A stretch of DNA of 64,000 bases from Variovorax sp. V93 (GCF_041154485.1 NZ_AP028669.1:4278001-4342000), one strand, 5' to 3'. Shown: positions 1 through 8,550, counted from the first letter of the stretch. The notes: a model not told the origin generated them from the letters alone. Program-made: numbers and translations.

Positions 1-10
1 GGCCCGCAGC

Positions 11-274
11 ATGACCGAGCGCTGGTGGCGCCGCCATCCGGCCCATGCTGTGGGCCAGCTCGCCCGCCCTCTGCTCGAACACTATGCCCGCAAGGAGCCT
101 GCCAAGCTCATGGCGCTGGCGGCTGCCACGGGGGCGGTGCTCGTGCTGACCAAGCCGTGGCGCCTGCTCTCCTTCACGGCGGTGCTGGCGGCTGTGCTCA
201 AGACATCGGACGTGGCTGACGTCGTCAACACGTTGATGCAGAAAAACACCAGCCCACGAAAGGATTCTCCATGA
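11..274 (+). CDS. small membrane protein of unknown function
   Basis: I do not recognise the family. The 87-residue product has a basic N-terminus rich in Arg, His and Trp and one or two hydrophobic stretches (about residues 32-65) rich in Ala, Leu and Val, so it is probably an inner-membrane protein. The frame stays open to the left edge of the window, so the true start may lie outside and the gene may be partial. Its TGA overlaps the ATG of the ferritin-like gene (ATGA at 271-274), which implies translational coupling and a shared transcript. Codon use is GC-rich at third positions like its neighbours. Function cannot be assigned. Confidence 0.6.
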   Translation: MTERWWRRHPAHAVGQLARPLLEHYARKEPAKLMALAAATGAVLVLTKPWRLLSFTAVLAAVLKTSDVADVVNTLMQKNTSPRKDSP

Positions 275-831
275 ATGCCAATGCTTCCCCCGCCACGGGT
301 GCGCCACAACATCAGCGCCTGGTGCTCGACGAGCAGGCCATCGGCGCCGCCGCCAGGAGCCTCGACGAAGGCGCGGTCACACCGAGCTACGGCCCCTGGC
401 GCGACGATGTACTCAAGCTGCTGAACGACGCGCTGGCCACCGAACTGGTTTGCGTGCTGCGCTACAAGCGCCACTACTTCACGGCCAACGGCGTGTCGTC
501 GCCCAAGATCGCCGAGGAATTCCTGGTACATGCCAATGCGGAGTCGGCCCATGCCGACCGCATTGCGGAACGCATCGTCCAGCTGGGCGGGGAGCCGGAC
601 TTCGCGCCGACGCACCTGCTCGAGCGCAGCCACGCGAGCTACGACGAATCCACCGACCTGCAGGCCATGGTGCGCGCCAATCTCGTGGCCGAGCGCATCA
701 CCGTCGAAACGTACCGGCAGATGATCGCGCTGATCGGCGACAAGGATCCGACCACCCGGCGCATGCTGGAAGACATTCTTTCCGACGAGGAAGAGCACGC
801 GGACGAACTCAAGGACTGGCTCGGCCACTGA
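271..831 (+). CDS. ferritin-like / bacterioferritin-type di-iron protein
   Basis: The product (186 aa) is a predicted cytosolic four-helix-bundle di-iron protein of the ferritin/bacterioferritin/Dps superfamily. Ligand spacing matches a ferroxidase centre: E58, the E91-x-x-H94 pair, E141, and the E173-x-x-H176 pair near the C-terminus. A roughly 40-residue N-terminal extension precedes the bundle and is longer than in classical bacterioferritin. Likely roles are iron storage or oxidative-stress protection; the exact subfamily is uncertain and I see no obvious haem-ligand Met. It is coupled to the upstream membrane-protein gene by an ATGA overlap and is followed by a strong terminator at 871-915. 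Confidence 0.8.
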   Translation: MNANASPATGAPQHQRLVLDEQAIGAAARSLDEGAVTPSYGPWRDDVLKLLNDALATELVCVLRYKRHYFTANGVSSPKIAEEFLVHANAESAHADRIAERIVQLGGEPDFAPTHLLERSHASYDESTDLQAMVRANLVAERITVETYRQMIALIGDKDPTTRRMLEDILSDEEEHADELKDWLGH

Positions 832-870
832 GCACGATCTCCGGGGGGCCGAATGCAGCCCTCTCTCTCT

Positions 871-915
871 TGCCCAGCAAAAAAGCCCGGACGAACCGGG
901 CTTTTTTGCTGGGCA
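871..915. terminator. bidirectional intrinsic terminator
   Basis: Perfect inverted repeat with two 20-nt arms (871-890 and 896-915) around the 5-nt loop ACGAA. The arms contain a GCCCGG/CCGGGC core flanked by A6 and T6 tracts, so it works as a Rho-independent terminator on both strands. It lies between the convergent ferritin-like gene (ends 831) and the BON lipoprotein gene (ends 925). Confidence 0.93.
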
Positions 916-924
916 AGGGAACGG

Positions 925-1425
925 TCAGCTTCTGACCTCGAGCTGGTTGTTCACCGAGGTCACGCCCTGCACCCCCTTGGCGATTTCCTCGGCCCTCGCC
1001 TTGGCGGCTGCCGTGGGTGCGGGCCCCTTCAGGTTCACGACGCCACCCTTGGTGTCGACGTCGATCTTGATCGCGCTCAGGTCCGGGTCCTTGGCGAGGC
1101 CTGCGGACACCGACGCGGTGATCGCGGCATCGTCCACCGTGGCACTCACGGCCGCGCCGGCGTTCTTTGCCGCGTCCTTCACCTCGGCGGCGGTGCCGGA
1201 GGCGTCGATCTTCGCCTTCGCGTCCTTCAGGGCTTCCGCGGTCTTGGCGGCGGCCGTGTCAGCCGCCTTCTCGGTCTTTTCGATGGCACTGTCCAGCTTC
1301 TCGCCCGCGGTGCGGTTGCCCGCGTTGTCGCATGCGGCAAGGGTCAGCGCGGTACCGGCCAGCAGCACGGCGAGCCATGCGCGCGAAGACGGCATGGCGA
1401 TGGTTGTTCGACGAATATTGTTCAT
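925..1425 (-). CDS. BON-domain lipoprotein
   Basis: The 166-aa protein starts with a lipoprotein signal: hydrophobic stretch at about 16-31, lipobox ending LAAC with C32 as the lipidation site. Residue +2 is Asp, which in enterobacteria is an inner-membrane retention signal; whether that rule applies here is unknown. Residues 35-95 are low-complexity Ala/Lys/Asp-rich sequence, probably helical. Residues from about 98 to the end form one BON domain, a family linked to envelope stability and osmotic stress. A GGAGGA ribosome site lies just upstream of the chosen start; an internal ATG at codon 11 is an alternative. It sits alone, facing the terminator shared with the ferritin-like gene. Confidence 0.85.
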   Translation of the reverse strand: MNNIRRTTIAMPSSRAWLAVLLAGTALTLAACDNAGNRTAGEKLDSAIEKTEKAADTAAAKTAEALKDAKAKIDASGTAAEVKDAAKNAGAAVSATVDDAAITASVSAGLAKDPDLSAIKIDVDTKGGVVNLKGPAPTAAAKARAEEIAKGVQGVTSVNNQLEVRS

Positions 1426-1556
1426 TTGGAATCCTCCAGTCGCTCGCAGGGAGCAGGAAAGGGCGTGGTCCGAAGGGACCGCCCACGGCCCACTCTAGCT
1501 TTCGGATCGAGCCGGCAAGGATGGCCGGCGGCGCGAAACCCTGTAGGACGGAAGGG

Positions 1557-2390
1557 TCAAGCCGTGACGATCCAGCCTTCGAGCGGATCGAACTGCTCCG
1601 GCAAGCCGTAGCCCGGGCCGGGCGTGGAAGCGCGCTGCGCGCCCCAGGCGGCCTGCACGAGGCAAAGCACCGCATCGATGTGGTCGCCGCGGGCGTCGCC
1701 GAGCAGCTCGGTGACTTGGGTGCCACTGAGCGCCAGCCGCAGGCCGAGCCGCGTGGCGCCGCCTTCGAGCGCCGCGAGCAGGTCGGTGCGTGCAGCCAGC
1801 CGCTCGGGCGTCTGCTTCGCGAGCTCATCGCTCTTGTAGCTGCGGCGGCCGATCAGCTCGCGCGCGAGCAGCCCCGGATAGGCCTCGAGCGCAACGCGGC
1901 TGCCGTTGCTGCCGACGTGCAGCCCCGGCAGGCTCGCGCCTGCATCCAGCAGCGGCGGCACGCCCGCATGGAGCATGAAAGCCACGGGCGGATTGACCCA
2001 TTTCATCGACGTGCTCGAACCCGCGGGTCCGTCGGTCGCCCGGTGCGCAAACTTGCCGCCGGCCGGGCGGGCGGCGCAGAAGGCCGCGAAGGTGGCGCGG
2101 ATCTCGGCGCGGCCCAGGCCCGCGTAGTGGCTCATGAGCGCTTTCCATTCGCGCGGCCAATGCAGATGCTCCACCAGCTCGCGCGGAAGCCCGAACGGAA
2201 AATCGAAGCCGCCGATCCATGCGGGTTCGCTGCGCAGCCATGCGGCCCAGGCATCGAGCGCCGCGAAACGCCGCAGGTCCGCCAGCACCAGCTCGCCCGC
2301 ATCGCCGATGCTGCCGCTGGCCACGACGATCGGCTTGCGCGCCGTCGGTGCGCAGGAGAAATCGCAGCCGAACAGCAGCGCCGCGCTCAT
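1557..2390 (-). CDS. DUF429 family protein
   Basis: The 277-aa product resembles DUF429 proteins, predicted to have an RNase H-like fold: N-terminal FGCDFSCAP with an early Asp, GFDFPFG near residue 60, and a C-terminal DAxxC region. No enzymatic role is established that I can assign. The start is the ATG at 2390, two bases after the TGA of the EamA transporter gene, so the two are probably cotranscribed. A longer open frame runs back to 2630 but that part overlaps the transporter in another frame and reads as shadow sequence. Confidence 0.7.
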   Translation of the reverse strand: MSAALLFGCDFSCAPTARKPIVVASGSIGDAGELVLADLRRFAALDAWAAWLRSEPAWIGGFDFPFGLPRELVEHLHWPREWKALMSHYAGLGRAEIRATFAAFCAARPAGGKFAHRATDGPAGSSTSMKWVNPPVAFMLHAGVPPLLDAGASLPGLHVGSNGSRVALEAYPGLLARELIGRRSYKSDELAKQTPERLAARTDLLAALEGGATRLGLRLALSGTQVTELLGDARGDHIDAVLCLVQAAWGAQRASTPGPGYGLPEQFDPLEGWIVTA

Positions 2391-2392
2391 CG

Positions 2393-3274
2393 TCACCCCA
2401 GCGCGAGTGCCACCACGCCAGCCGCGATGAAGCCGGCGCCCAGCAGCCGCAGCAGGCGGTCGCCCTCGCGCAGCAGATGGCCGCCGATCAGCGCGGCGAA
2501 CAGCATCGAGACCTCGCGCGCCGGCGCAACATGCGAAATGGGCGCCTGCTGCACCGCGTAGAGCACGAGCACGTAGGAGACCGGGCTGATCGCCGCCACC
2601 AGCAGTGCGTACTTCCACTGCGCGCGCCACATCCGCGCGGTAGCGGCGCGGTCGTGCAGCGCCGCGGGCAGCAGCAGCCCCACGCGCACGAAATTGCTGA
2701 AGTAGTCGAGCAGGATCGGCGACATCGCCAGGAACTTCACGGCATAGCTGTCGGCCACCGTGTAGGCCGCAATGAAGGCGCCGGTCAGCACGCCGTAGCG
2801 GAGGCCCTTGTGCACCCGCGCGCGCTGGGCAGGGTCATGCGTCTTGCGCCAGAGGCCCGGCCCGCCCGCCACCAGGAACACGCCGAGCACTACGCCCAAG
2901 ATGCCCGCCACACCCACCAGGCTGATGCGCTCGCCAAGGAACAGGATGGCCACCAGCGACGACAGCAGCGGGCCCGAGCCGCGAGCCAGCGGATAGACCA
3001 CCGTGAGGTCGGACTTGCGGTAGCCGCGCAGCAGGATGACGTAGTAGAAGACGTGCAGCACGCCGCTCACTGCGACGAAGCCCCACTCCCGCAAGCCCCA
3101 GCCCGGCACCACGCGCCAGCCCAGTGCAATGCCCACGGGCGCCCAGACGATGGCCATGAACACGCCGCTCTGGAAGGCGAAGCGCGCATCGCCGTTCGCC
3201 TTCTTGGCGGCGATGTTCCAGCTGGCATGGACGATCCCGGCAAGCAGGATCAGCGCAAAGGCGGAAAGCGGCAC
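2393..3274 (-). CDS. EamA/DMT-family transporter
   Basis: An inner-membrane protein of 293 aa with about ten predicted transmembrane helices, arranged as two EamA repeats typical of the drug/metabolite transporter superfamily. The N-terminal half ends in a glycine-rich helix near 150 and the second half begins near 160 with GLRYGVLTG. Family members export metabolites or amino acids; the substrate cannot be told from sequence. It lies 16 bp after the BLUF gene and two bases before the DUF429 gene on the same strand, so it may share the folE transcript. Confidence 0.85.
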   Translation of the reverse strand: MPLSAFALILLAGIVHASWNIAAKKANGDARFAFQSGVFMAIVWAPVGIALGWRVVPGWGLREWGFVAVSGVLHVFYYVILLRGYRKSDLTVVYPLARGSGPLLSSLVAILFLGERISLVGVAGILGVVLGVFLVAGGPGLWRKTHDPAQRARVHKGLRYGVLTGAFIAAYTVADSYAVKFLAMSPILLDYFSNFVRVGLLLPAALHDRAATARMWRAQWKYALLVAAISPVSYVLVLYAVQQAPISHVAPAREVSMLFAALIGGHLLREGDRLLRLLGAGFIAAGVVALALG

Positions 3275-3290
3275 CCCGGAAAAACGGGGT

Positions 3291-3713
3291 TCAGTGGCGC
3301 CCGACGATGGCCGCGGTGGCCATCAGCTCCTCGAGCAATGCCAGCGAGACCTTGCCCGACACTGCGTAAGGATTGAGCTCGGGCTTTTCCGAATACTTGA
3401 GCAGCGTCGAGGCATTGAGCTTCGAGAGGTTGACCTGCCCCATGGTCCAGCCGCCGAAGCGGCGCTCGGAGATTTCCTCGTAGTGCAGCAGCACCACGTC
3501 CTTGTGGCGCGCATCGCGCTGGATATGGCCGTAAAGCTCGCTGATGGCCGTGCGCCCGCCCTCGATGGCCTGCAGGAAGGTGCCCGCGCCGTAGCAAAGA
3601 ATGCCGGTGATGCCGCAGGCCGTGTTGTGCGAACGCGATTGCGCGAGGATGGCTTCGACGGCCTCGGGGCTCGTATCGACGGCGCGGCTGGCGTAAAGAA
3701 GGCGGACCAGCAT
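3291..3713 (-). CDS. stand-alone BLUF blue-light sensor protein
   Basis: The 140-aa protein consists of one BLUF domain plus a short helical C-terminus. All photocycle residues are visible: Y7, N30, Q48, W89 and M91, matching AppA Y21, N45, Q63, W104 and M106. It should bind FAD and respond to blue light. No output domain is fused, so it belongs with short BLUF proteins such as PixD/YcgF-N types that signal through a partner protein. It starts two bases after the folE stop, which argues for one transcript and perhaps a functional link with pterin synthesis. The ATG at 3713 begins directly with the first beta strand of the domain. Confidence 0.92.
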   Translation of the reverse strand: MLVRLLYASRAVDTSPEAVEAILAQSRSHNTACGITGILCYGAGTFLQAIEGGRTAISELYGHIQRDARHKDVVLLHYEEISERRFGGWTMGQVNLSKLNASTLLKYSEKPELNPYAVSGKVSLALLEELMATAAIVGRH

Positions 3714-3715
3714 GT

Positions 3716-4447
3716 TCAGCTCCTTCTCGGCAAGAGGGAAAGGAATTCGCGGCGCAGGCTCGGATCCTTCAGGAACACGCCGCGCATGACGGAGTTGATC
3801 ATCTTGCTGTCCATTTCCTTCACGCCGCGCCAGGCCATGCAGAAATGCTCGGCTTCCATCACGAGCGCAAGACCGTCGGGCTGCGTCTTTTCCTGGATCA
3901 GGTCGGCCAGCTGCACCACGGCTTCTTCCTGGATCTGGGGCCGGCCCATGACCCATTCGGCCAGGCGCGCGTACTTCGACAGGCCGATGACGTTGGTGTG
4001 CTCGTTGGGCATGATGCCGATCCACAGCTTGCCGATGATCGGGCAGAAGTGGTGCGAGCAGGCGCTGCGCACGGTGATCGGGCCGACGATCATCAGCTCG
4101 TTCAGGTGCTCGGCGTTCGGGAATTCGGTGAGCGAGGGCGGCGCCACGTAGCGGCCCTTGAACACTTCGTTCAGGTACATCTTGGCCACGCGGCGCGCGG
4201 TGTTGCCGGTGTTGTGGTCGTTCTCGAGGTCGATCACCAGGCTTTCGAGCACGCCCTTCATCTTGACCTCGACCTCGTCGAGCAGCGACTCGAGCTCGCC
4301 GGGTTCGATGAACTCGGCAATGTTGTCGTTGGCATTGAAGCGCCTGCGCGCGGCCGTCAGGCGCTCGCGGATCTTCACCGAGACGGGCGTGCCCTCGTCG
4401 TCGTTGTTGCCGTCAGGGCGCGGTTCCACGTCGGTTTTCCTCAGCAT
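3716..4447 (-). CDS. folE: GTP cyclohydrolase I
   Basis: The enzyme converts GTP to 7,8-dihydroneopterin triphosphate, the first step of tetrahydrofolate and pterin synthesis. The 243-aa product has a roughly 45-residue N-terminal extension and then the GTP cyclohydrolase I fold. Zinc ligands are visible as C130 with H132/H133 (CSHHF) and C203 (HFCM). The usual C-E-H-H signature reads C-S-H-H here, so the Glu next to the first ligand is replaced by Ser, while the nucleotide-binding and oligomer regions look intact. It is followed two bases later by the BLUF gene; the nudB gene for the next pathway step lies 0.8 kb upstream on the same strand. Confidence 0.93.
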   Translation of the reverse strand: MLRKTDVEPRPDGNNDDEGTPVSVKIRERLTAARRRFNANDNIAEFIEPGELESLLDEVEVKMKGVLESLVIDLENDHNTGNTARRVAKMYLNEVFKGRYVAPPSLTEFPNAEHLNELMIVGPITVRSACSHHFCPIIGKLWIGIMPNEHTNVIGLSKYARLAEWVMGRPQIQEEAVVQLADLIQEKTQPDGLALVMEAEHFCMAWRGVKEMDSKMINSVMRGVFLKDPSLRREFLSLLPRRS

Positions 4448-4511
4448 CCGCGCATGGTATCAGCGAACGCATTCCGGCCGGGGCCGGCGGGGAACACCGC
4501 GCCGGCCCCGT

Positions 4512-5264
4512 TCATGCCAGCGCAAAATCGGCCACCAGCGGCAGGTGGTCGGACATCCGCGCCCAGATCGGGCCGCGCGGCACCGAGCAGGCCACCGGCT
4601 CGAGCTGGCGCCCGTAGACGAAATCGAGCTGCGCCACCGGCAGGCGCGAAGGGTAAGTGAGGGTTCGCGGCCCGCGCAGATCGCTGGTGTCGCGCAGGCC
4701 CATCGCGTTCATGGCATAGCGCATGCGCGCGCCCCAGTCGTTGAAGTCGCCCGCGACGACCACCGCCTCGCCGGGCGGCACTTCGCGGTCGATGAATTCG
4801 CGCAGCCGCGCCACCTGCCGCACGCGGCTGCCCTTGATGAGCCCCAGGTGCACCACGATGGCATGCACCGGCCGCCCCTCCACCTCGATGACGACGTGCA
4901 GCAGGCCGCGCTGCTCGAAGCGGTGGTCGGAAATGTCCTGGTGGCCGGTGCGGATCACCGGCCAGCGGGTGAGCAACGCATTGCCGTGCTCGCCGTGGCG
5001 CGTGATGGCGTTGGTCTCGTAGACGGCGGTGTAGCCCTCGGGCGCGAGGAAGTCGGCCTGCGGAAGCTCGGGCCAGCGCTCGAAGCGAAGCGCGGCCTGC
5101 CGGTTCATCTTGCGCACCTCCTGCAGGCAGACGATGTCGGCATCGAGCTGCTCGATGGCATGCCCCAGGTTGTGGATCTCCAGGCGCCGGGCCAGCCCGA
5201 TGCCCTGCACACCCTTGTGGATGTTGTAGGTGGCCACCCGGAGGTTGTATGCCGGCAGGTTCAT
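4512..5264 (-). CDS. endonuclease/exonuclease/phosphatase (EEP) family protein
   Basis: The 250-aa predicted hydrolase belongs to the Mg-dependent EEP superfamily (DNase I/ExoIII fold). Motifs in order are ATYNIHKG with the catalytic Asn, LQEVR with the metal-binding Glu, VHLGL, AGDFNDW with the Asp/Asn pair, and a C-terminal SDHLPL with the catalytic Asp-His. The substrate (DNA, phospholipid or other phosphodiester) is not determined. The start at 5264 overlaps the stop of nudB (ATGA), indicating coupling. No signal peptide is seen, so it should be cytosolic. Confidence 0.85.
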   Translation of the reverse strand: MNLPAYNLRVATYNIHKGVQGIGLARRLEIHNLGHAIEQLDADIVCLQEVRKMNRQAALRFERWPELPQADFLAPEGYTAVYETNAITRHGEHGNALLTRWPVIRTGHQDISDHRFEQRGLLHVVIEVEGRPVHAIVVHLGLIKGSRVRQVARLREFIDREVPPGEAVVVAGDFNDWGARMRYAMNAMGLRDTSDLRGPRTLTYPSRLPVAQLDFVYGRQLEPVACSVPRGPIWARMSDHLPLVADFALA

Positions 5265-5734
5265 CGCACAAATTCTGGCAGCAACAGAATGGCTTCGGCG
5301 TTCGACGGGGAAAAACACGCATCGGCCGCCTCGCGGTAGGGCAGCCACTTCCAGTGGGTGTGCTCGCGCGGCGCCAGCGTGGGCACCACGCGCTCGGGCA
5401 CGCACAGCCCGAACAGGTGCTCGGTGTTGTGCGTCACGCCGGGCGCATAGCGCGAGCGCCAGCGCGGATAGATCTCGTAGACGTTGCGCAGCCGCCAGTC
5501 GACCAGCTGCGATGCGAGCGGGCTGCCCTCCCCGCACTGGATGCCGGTTTCCTCGGCCACCTCGCGCGCGGCGGTGAGCGCCAGCGGCTCGTCGGCCAGG
5601 TCCTTGCTGCCGGTGACCGACTGCCAGAAGTCCTCGGCGTCGGCGCGGCGGATCAGCAGCACATCGAGCGCCCGCGTATGGATGACGACCAGCACCGACT
5701 CCGGAATCTTCCAGGGCCGGGCGCTGGCGGTCAT
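5261..5734 (-). CDS. nudB: Nudix hydrolase, dihydroneopterin triphosphate diphosphatase
   Basis: NudB removes pyrophosphate from 7,8-dihydroneopterin triphosphate, the product of FolE, in folate synthesis. The 157-aa protein has the Nudix box with the core REVAEETGI; the first loop is one residue longer than the standard G-x5-E pattern (G-x6-E). The assignment rests on this box, on the length, and on position directly downstream of aspS, the same neighbour as E. coli nudB. It starts 8 bp after aspS and overlaps the EEP gene by ATGA. Another Nudix substrate cannot be excluded. Confidence 0.82.
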   Translation of the reverse strand: MTASARPWKIPESVLVVIHTRALDVLLIRRADAEDFWQSVTGSKDLADEPLALTAAREVAEETGIQCGEGSPLASQLVDWRLRNVYEIYPRWRSRYAPGVTHNTEHLFGLCVPERVVPTLAPREHTHWKWLPYREAADACFSPSNAEAILLLPEFVR

Positions 5735-5741
5735 GGGCGCA

Positions 5742-7547
5742 TCAGGCGGGTTGCTGGACGTTGCGCAGCCGGATGTGCAGCTCGCGCAGCTGCTTCTCGT
5801 CGACCGGGCTCGGCGCCTGCGTGAGCAGGTCCTGCGCGCGCTGGGTCTTGGGGAAGGCGATCACGTCGCGGATCGACTCGGCACCGGTCATGAGCATGAC
5901 CAGGCGGTCCAGGCCGATGGCGATGCCGCCGTGCGGCGGCGCGCCGTACTGCAGCGCGTCGAGCAGGAAGCCGAACTTGAGCTGCGCGTCCTCGGCACTG
6001 ATCTTGAGCGCGCGGAACACCTTGCTCTGCACTTCCTCGCGGTGGATACGCACCGAGCCGCCGCCCATCTCGATGCCGTTGAGCACCATGTCGTAGGCCT
6101 TGGCGATGCACTTCTCGGGAGCCGTGTCCATGAGGTCTTCATGGCCGTCCTTCGGTGCGGTGAACGGATGGTGCACGGCGCTCCAGCGCTGGCCTTCCTC
6201 GTCGAACTCGAACATCGGGAAGTCCACCACCCACAGCGGTGCCCAGCGGTCGTCGAACAGGCCGGCCTTCTTGCCGAAGGCGCTGTGGCCGATCTTCACG
6301 CGCAGCGCGCCGATCGCGTCGTTGACGATCTTTTCCTTGTCGGCGCCGAAGAACAGGATGTCGCCGTTGCGCGCACCCGTGCGGGCGATGATCTCGGCCA
6401 GCGAGGCGTCGTCGAGGTTCTTGACGATCGGGCTCTGCAGGCCTTCGCGGCCGGCCGCGGCGTCGTTGACCTTGATGTAGGCCAGGCCCTTGGCGCCGTA
6501 GATCTTGACGAACTCCTGGTAGGCGTCGATCTCGCCGCGCGAAAGGCCGCCCTCGGCGCCGCCGCCCGGCACGCGCAGTGCGACCACGCGGCCGCCCTTC
6601 ATGGTGGCCGCGTTCGAGAACACCTTGAACTCGACGCGCTTCATGAGCTCGGTGAGCTCGGTGAACTCGAGCTTCACGCGCAGGTCGGGCTTGTCCGAGC
6701 CGTACTTGAACATTGCGTCGCCGTAGGTCATGGTCGGGAACACCGGCAGGTCGATGCCCGCGGCGTTGCGGAACACGTTGCGGATCATGCCCTCGAACAT
6801 CTCGCGGATCTCTTCCTCGGCGAGGAACGAGGTCTCGATGTCGATCTGCGTGAATTCGGGCTGGCGGTCGGCGCGCAGGTCTTCGTCGCGGAAGCACTTC
6901 ACGATCTGGTAGTAGCGGTCGTAGCCGGCCACCATCAGCAATTGCTTGAAGAGCTGGGGCGACTGCGGCAGCGCGAAGAAGCTGCCGTCGTGCACGCGGC
7001 TGGGCACCAGGTAGTCGCGCGCGCCTTCGGGCGTGGACTTGCCGAGCATCGGGGTCTCGATGTCGATGAAGCCGTTGGCGTCGAGGAACTTGCGCGTTTC
7101 CATCGTCACCTTGTAGCGCAGCATCATGTTGCGCTGCATGGCCGGGCGCCGCAGGTCGAGCACGCGGTGCGTGAGGCGCGTGGTTTCGGACAGGTTGTCG
7201 TCGTCCAGCAGGAACGGCGGCGTGACCGAGGGGTTCAGCACCTTGAGCTCATGGCACAGCACTTCGATCTTGCCGCTCTTGAGGTGGTCGTTGGTGGTGC
7301 CTTCGGGGCGCGAACGCACCAGGCCGGTGACCTGCACGCAGAACTCGTTGCGCAGGTTCTCGGCCACGGCGAAGGTGGCGGCGCGGTCGGGGTCGCACAC
7401 CACCTGCACGTAGCCTTCGCGGTCGCGCACGTCGATGAAGATCACGCCGCCATGGTCGCGGCGGCGGTTGACCCAGCCGCACAGGGTGACGGTTTGGCCC
7501 ATCAGGGCTTCGGTCACGAGACCGCAATAGTGAGTACGCATGGCCAT
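5742..7547 (-). CDS. aspS: aspartyl-tRNA synthetase, probably non-discriminating (Asp/Asn)
   Basis: A class IIb synthetase of 601 aa, the usual bacterial length, charging tRNA-Asp with aspartate. Visible are the N-terminal OB-fold anticodon domain (about 1-110), the active-site motif 2 region with [14 protein letters not shown], a GAD insertion domain in the middle, and motif 3 GIGLDR-like sequence (AIGLDRL) near the end. In the anticodon domain RRRDHGG carries His (H32 here) where discriminating enzymes such as E. coli have Leu; His at this site is known from non-discriminating enzymes such as that of Pseudomonas aeruginosa. This predicts Asp-tRNA-Asn formation corrected by GatCAB. Codon 3 is an alternative ATG. 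Confidence 0.96.
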   Translation of the reverse strand: MAMRTHYCGLVTEALMGQTVTLCGWVNRRRDHGGVIFIDVRDREGYVQVVCDPDRAATFAVAENLRNEFCVQVTGLVRSRPEGTTNDHLKSGKIEVLCHELKVLNPSVTPPFLLDDDNLSETTRLTHRVLDLRRPAMQRNMMLRYKVTMETRKFLDANGFIDIETPMLGKSTPEGARDYLVPSRVHDGSFFALPQSPQLFKQLLMVAGYDRYYQIVKCFRDEDLRADRQPEFTQIDIETSFLAEEEIREMFEGMIRNVFRNAAGIDLPVFPTMTYGDAMFKYGSDKPDLRVKLEFTELTELMKRVEFKVFSNAATMKGGRVVALRVPGGGAEGGLSRGEIDAYQEFVKIYGAKGLAYIKVNDAAAGREGLQSPIVKNLDDASLAEIIARTGARNGDILFFGADKEKIVNDAIGALRVKIGHSAFGKKAGLFDDRWAPLWVVDFPMFEFDEEGQRWSAVHHPFTAPKDGHEDLMDTAPEKCIAKAYDMVLNGIEMGGGSVRIHREEVQSKVFRALKISAEDAQLKFGFLLDALQYGAPPHGGIAIGLDRLVMLMTGAESIRDVIAFPKTQRAQDLLTQAPSPVDEKQLRELHIRLRNVQQPA

Positions 7548-7580
7548 ATCTTGGATTCCGGCGCCGCGGGGGCGCGTTTT

Positions 7581-8201
7581 TTACTTGTTCGCGAGGGAGG
7601 ACGGGCCGCCGGGGACGACCACCCCCATCGAGACGATGTACTTGAGCGCTTCATCCACGCTCATCTTGAGTTCGATGCAGTCGCTGCGCCTGAGCATCAC
7701 GAAATAGCCGCCCGTGGGATTGGGCGTGGTCGGCACGTAGACGCTGAGGTAGTCGCCACCGCCCAGGTGCTCGACCACGTCGCCGCCGGGCATGCCGGTC
7801 ACGAAGGCGATGGTCCAGACTCCCTCGCGGGGCCACTGCACCAGCACCGCGGTGCGGAAGGCGTTGCCATTCTCGGAGAACAGCGTGTCGGACACCTGCT
7901 TGACGCTGGAGTAGATCGAGCGCACGACCGGGATGCGCCGCACCACGGCGTCGCCCCATCCGAGCAGGCGCTTGCCCACGAAATTGCTCGCAATGGCGCC
8001 CACGCCCAGCAGGATGGCCAGCGTGAGCAGCACGCCGAGCCCGCGCACGTTGTTGTCGTACAGCCACTTCTGCCAGACCGAAGGCAGCACCCAGAGCGTC
8101 TGGTCCAGCGTGTCGATGATCCACTTCAGCACCGCCAGGGTGATGAACAGCGGAACGATCACCAGCAAGCCGGAGAACAGCCATTTGCGCAGGGCGAGCA
8201 T
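7581..8201 (-). CDS. DUF502 family membrane protein
   Basis: The 206-aa inner-membrane protein has a first transmembrane helix at about 8-28 and a second at about 55-75, followed by a soluble domain with the DUF502 motifs IPVVRSIY and FVTGMPGGDVV. The family is widespread in proteobacteria and is commonly found beside aspS; no function is established that I know of. It lies 10 bp after the fmdB-like gene and 33 bp before aspS, all on one strand. A longer open frame to 8372 was rejected because that part is proline/arginine-rich shadow of the fmdB-like gene. Confidence 0.85.
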   Translation of the reverse strand: MLALRKWLFSGLLVIVPLFITLAVLKWIIDTLDQTLWVLPSVWQKWLYDNNVRGLGVLLTLAILLGVGAIASNFVGKRLLGWGDAVVRRIPVVRSIYSSVKQVSDTLFSENGNAFRTAVLVQWPREGVWTIAFVTGMPGGDVVEHLGGGDYLSVYVPTTPNPTGGYFVMLRRSDCIELKMSVDEALKYIVSMGVVVPGGPSSLANK

Positions 8202-8211
8202 GGATGGCTTC

Positions 8212-8550
8212 TCAGTCGCTCTTGGCGGCGGCAACCGGCGCGGGGGCCGGGCTGGGGGCGGGGGCGGCGGCGGGCGCTGGGCTGGAAGCTTCCGCGGTGC
8301 TGGCGGCCGGAGCGGCGGCGGCGTCGCCGTTCTTGGCCGCGGTTGCAGGCTCGGCCTTCTTGCCGCCGCCATCGCGGAAATCGGTCACGTACCAGCCGGA
8401 ACCCTTGAGCTGGAAACCGGCGGCGGTGACTTGCTTCTCGAATGCACTTGCGCCGCACGCCGGACACACCGTGAGGGGTGCATCGGACATTTTCTGCAGG
8501 GCGTCCTTGGCGAAGCCGCAGGCGCTGCACTTGTAGGCGTAGATGGGCAT
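8212..8550 (-). CDS. FmdB-type zinc-ribbon protein
   Basis: A 112-aa small protein with an N-terminal zinc ribbon of the FmdB family: C8-x2-C11 and C29-x2-C32, beginning with the typical MPIYAYKC. Family members are annotated as putative regulatory proteins but have no confirmed role. After about residue 70 the sequence becomes an Ala/Pro-rich low-complexity tail, which is longer than in minimal family members (about 70-90 aa) and probably disordered. It heads the group fmdB-like, DUF502, aspS, a common betaproteobacterial order. Confidence 0.88.
   Translation of the reverse strand: MPIYAYKCSACGFAKDALQKMSDAPLTVCPACGASAFEKQVTAAGFQLKGSGWYVTDFRDGGGKKAEPATAAKNGDAAAAPAASTAEASSPAPAAAPAPSPAPAPVAAAKSD

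Noticed and set aside
82..828. A 248-codon open frame on the minus strand
   Set aside because: Antisense to the ferritin-like gene, whose di-iron ligands are convincing.
5484..8408. A 974-codon open frame on the plus strand
   Set aside because: Shadow of aspS, nudB and the DUF502 gene; composition is unlike a protein.
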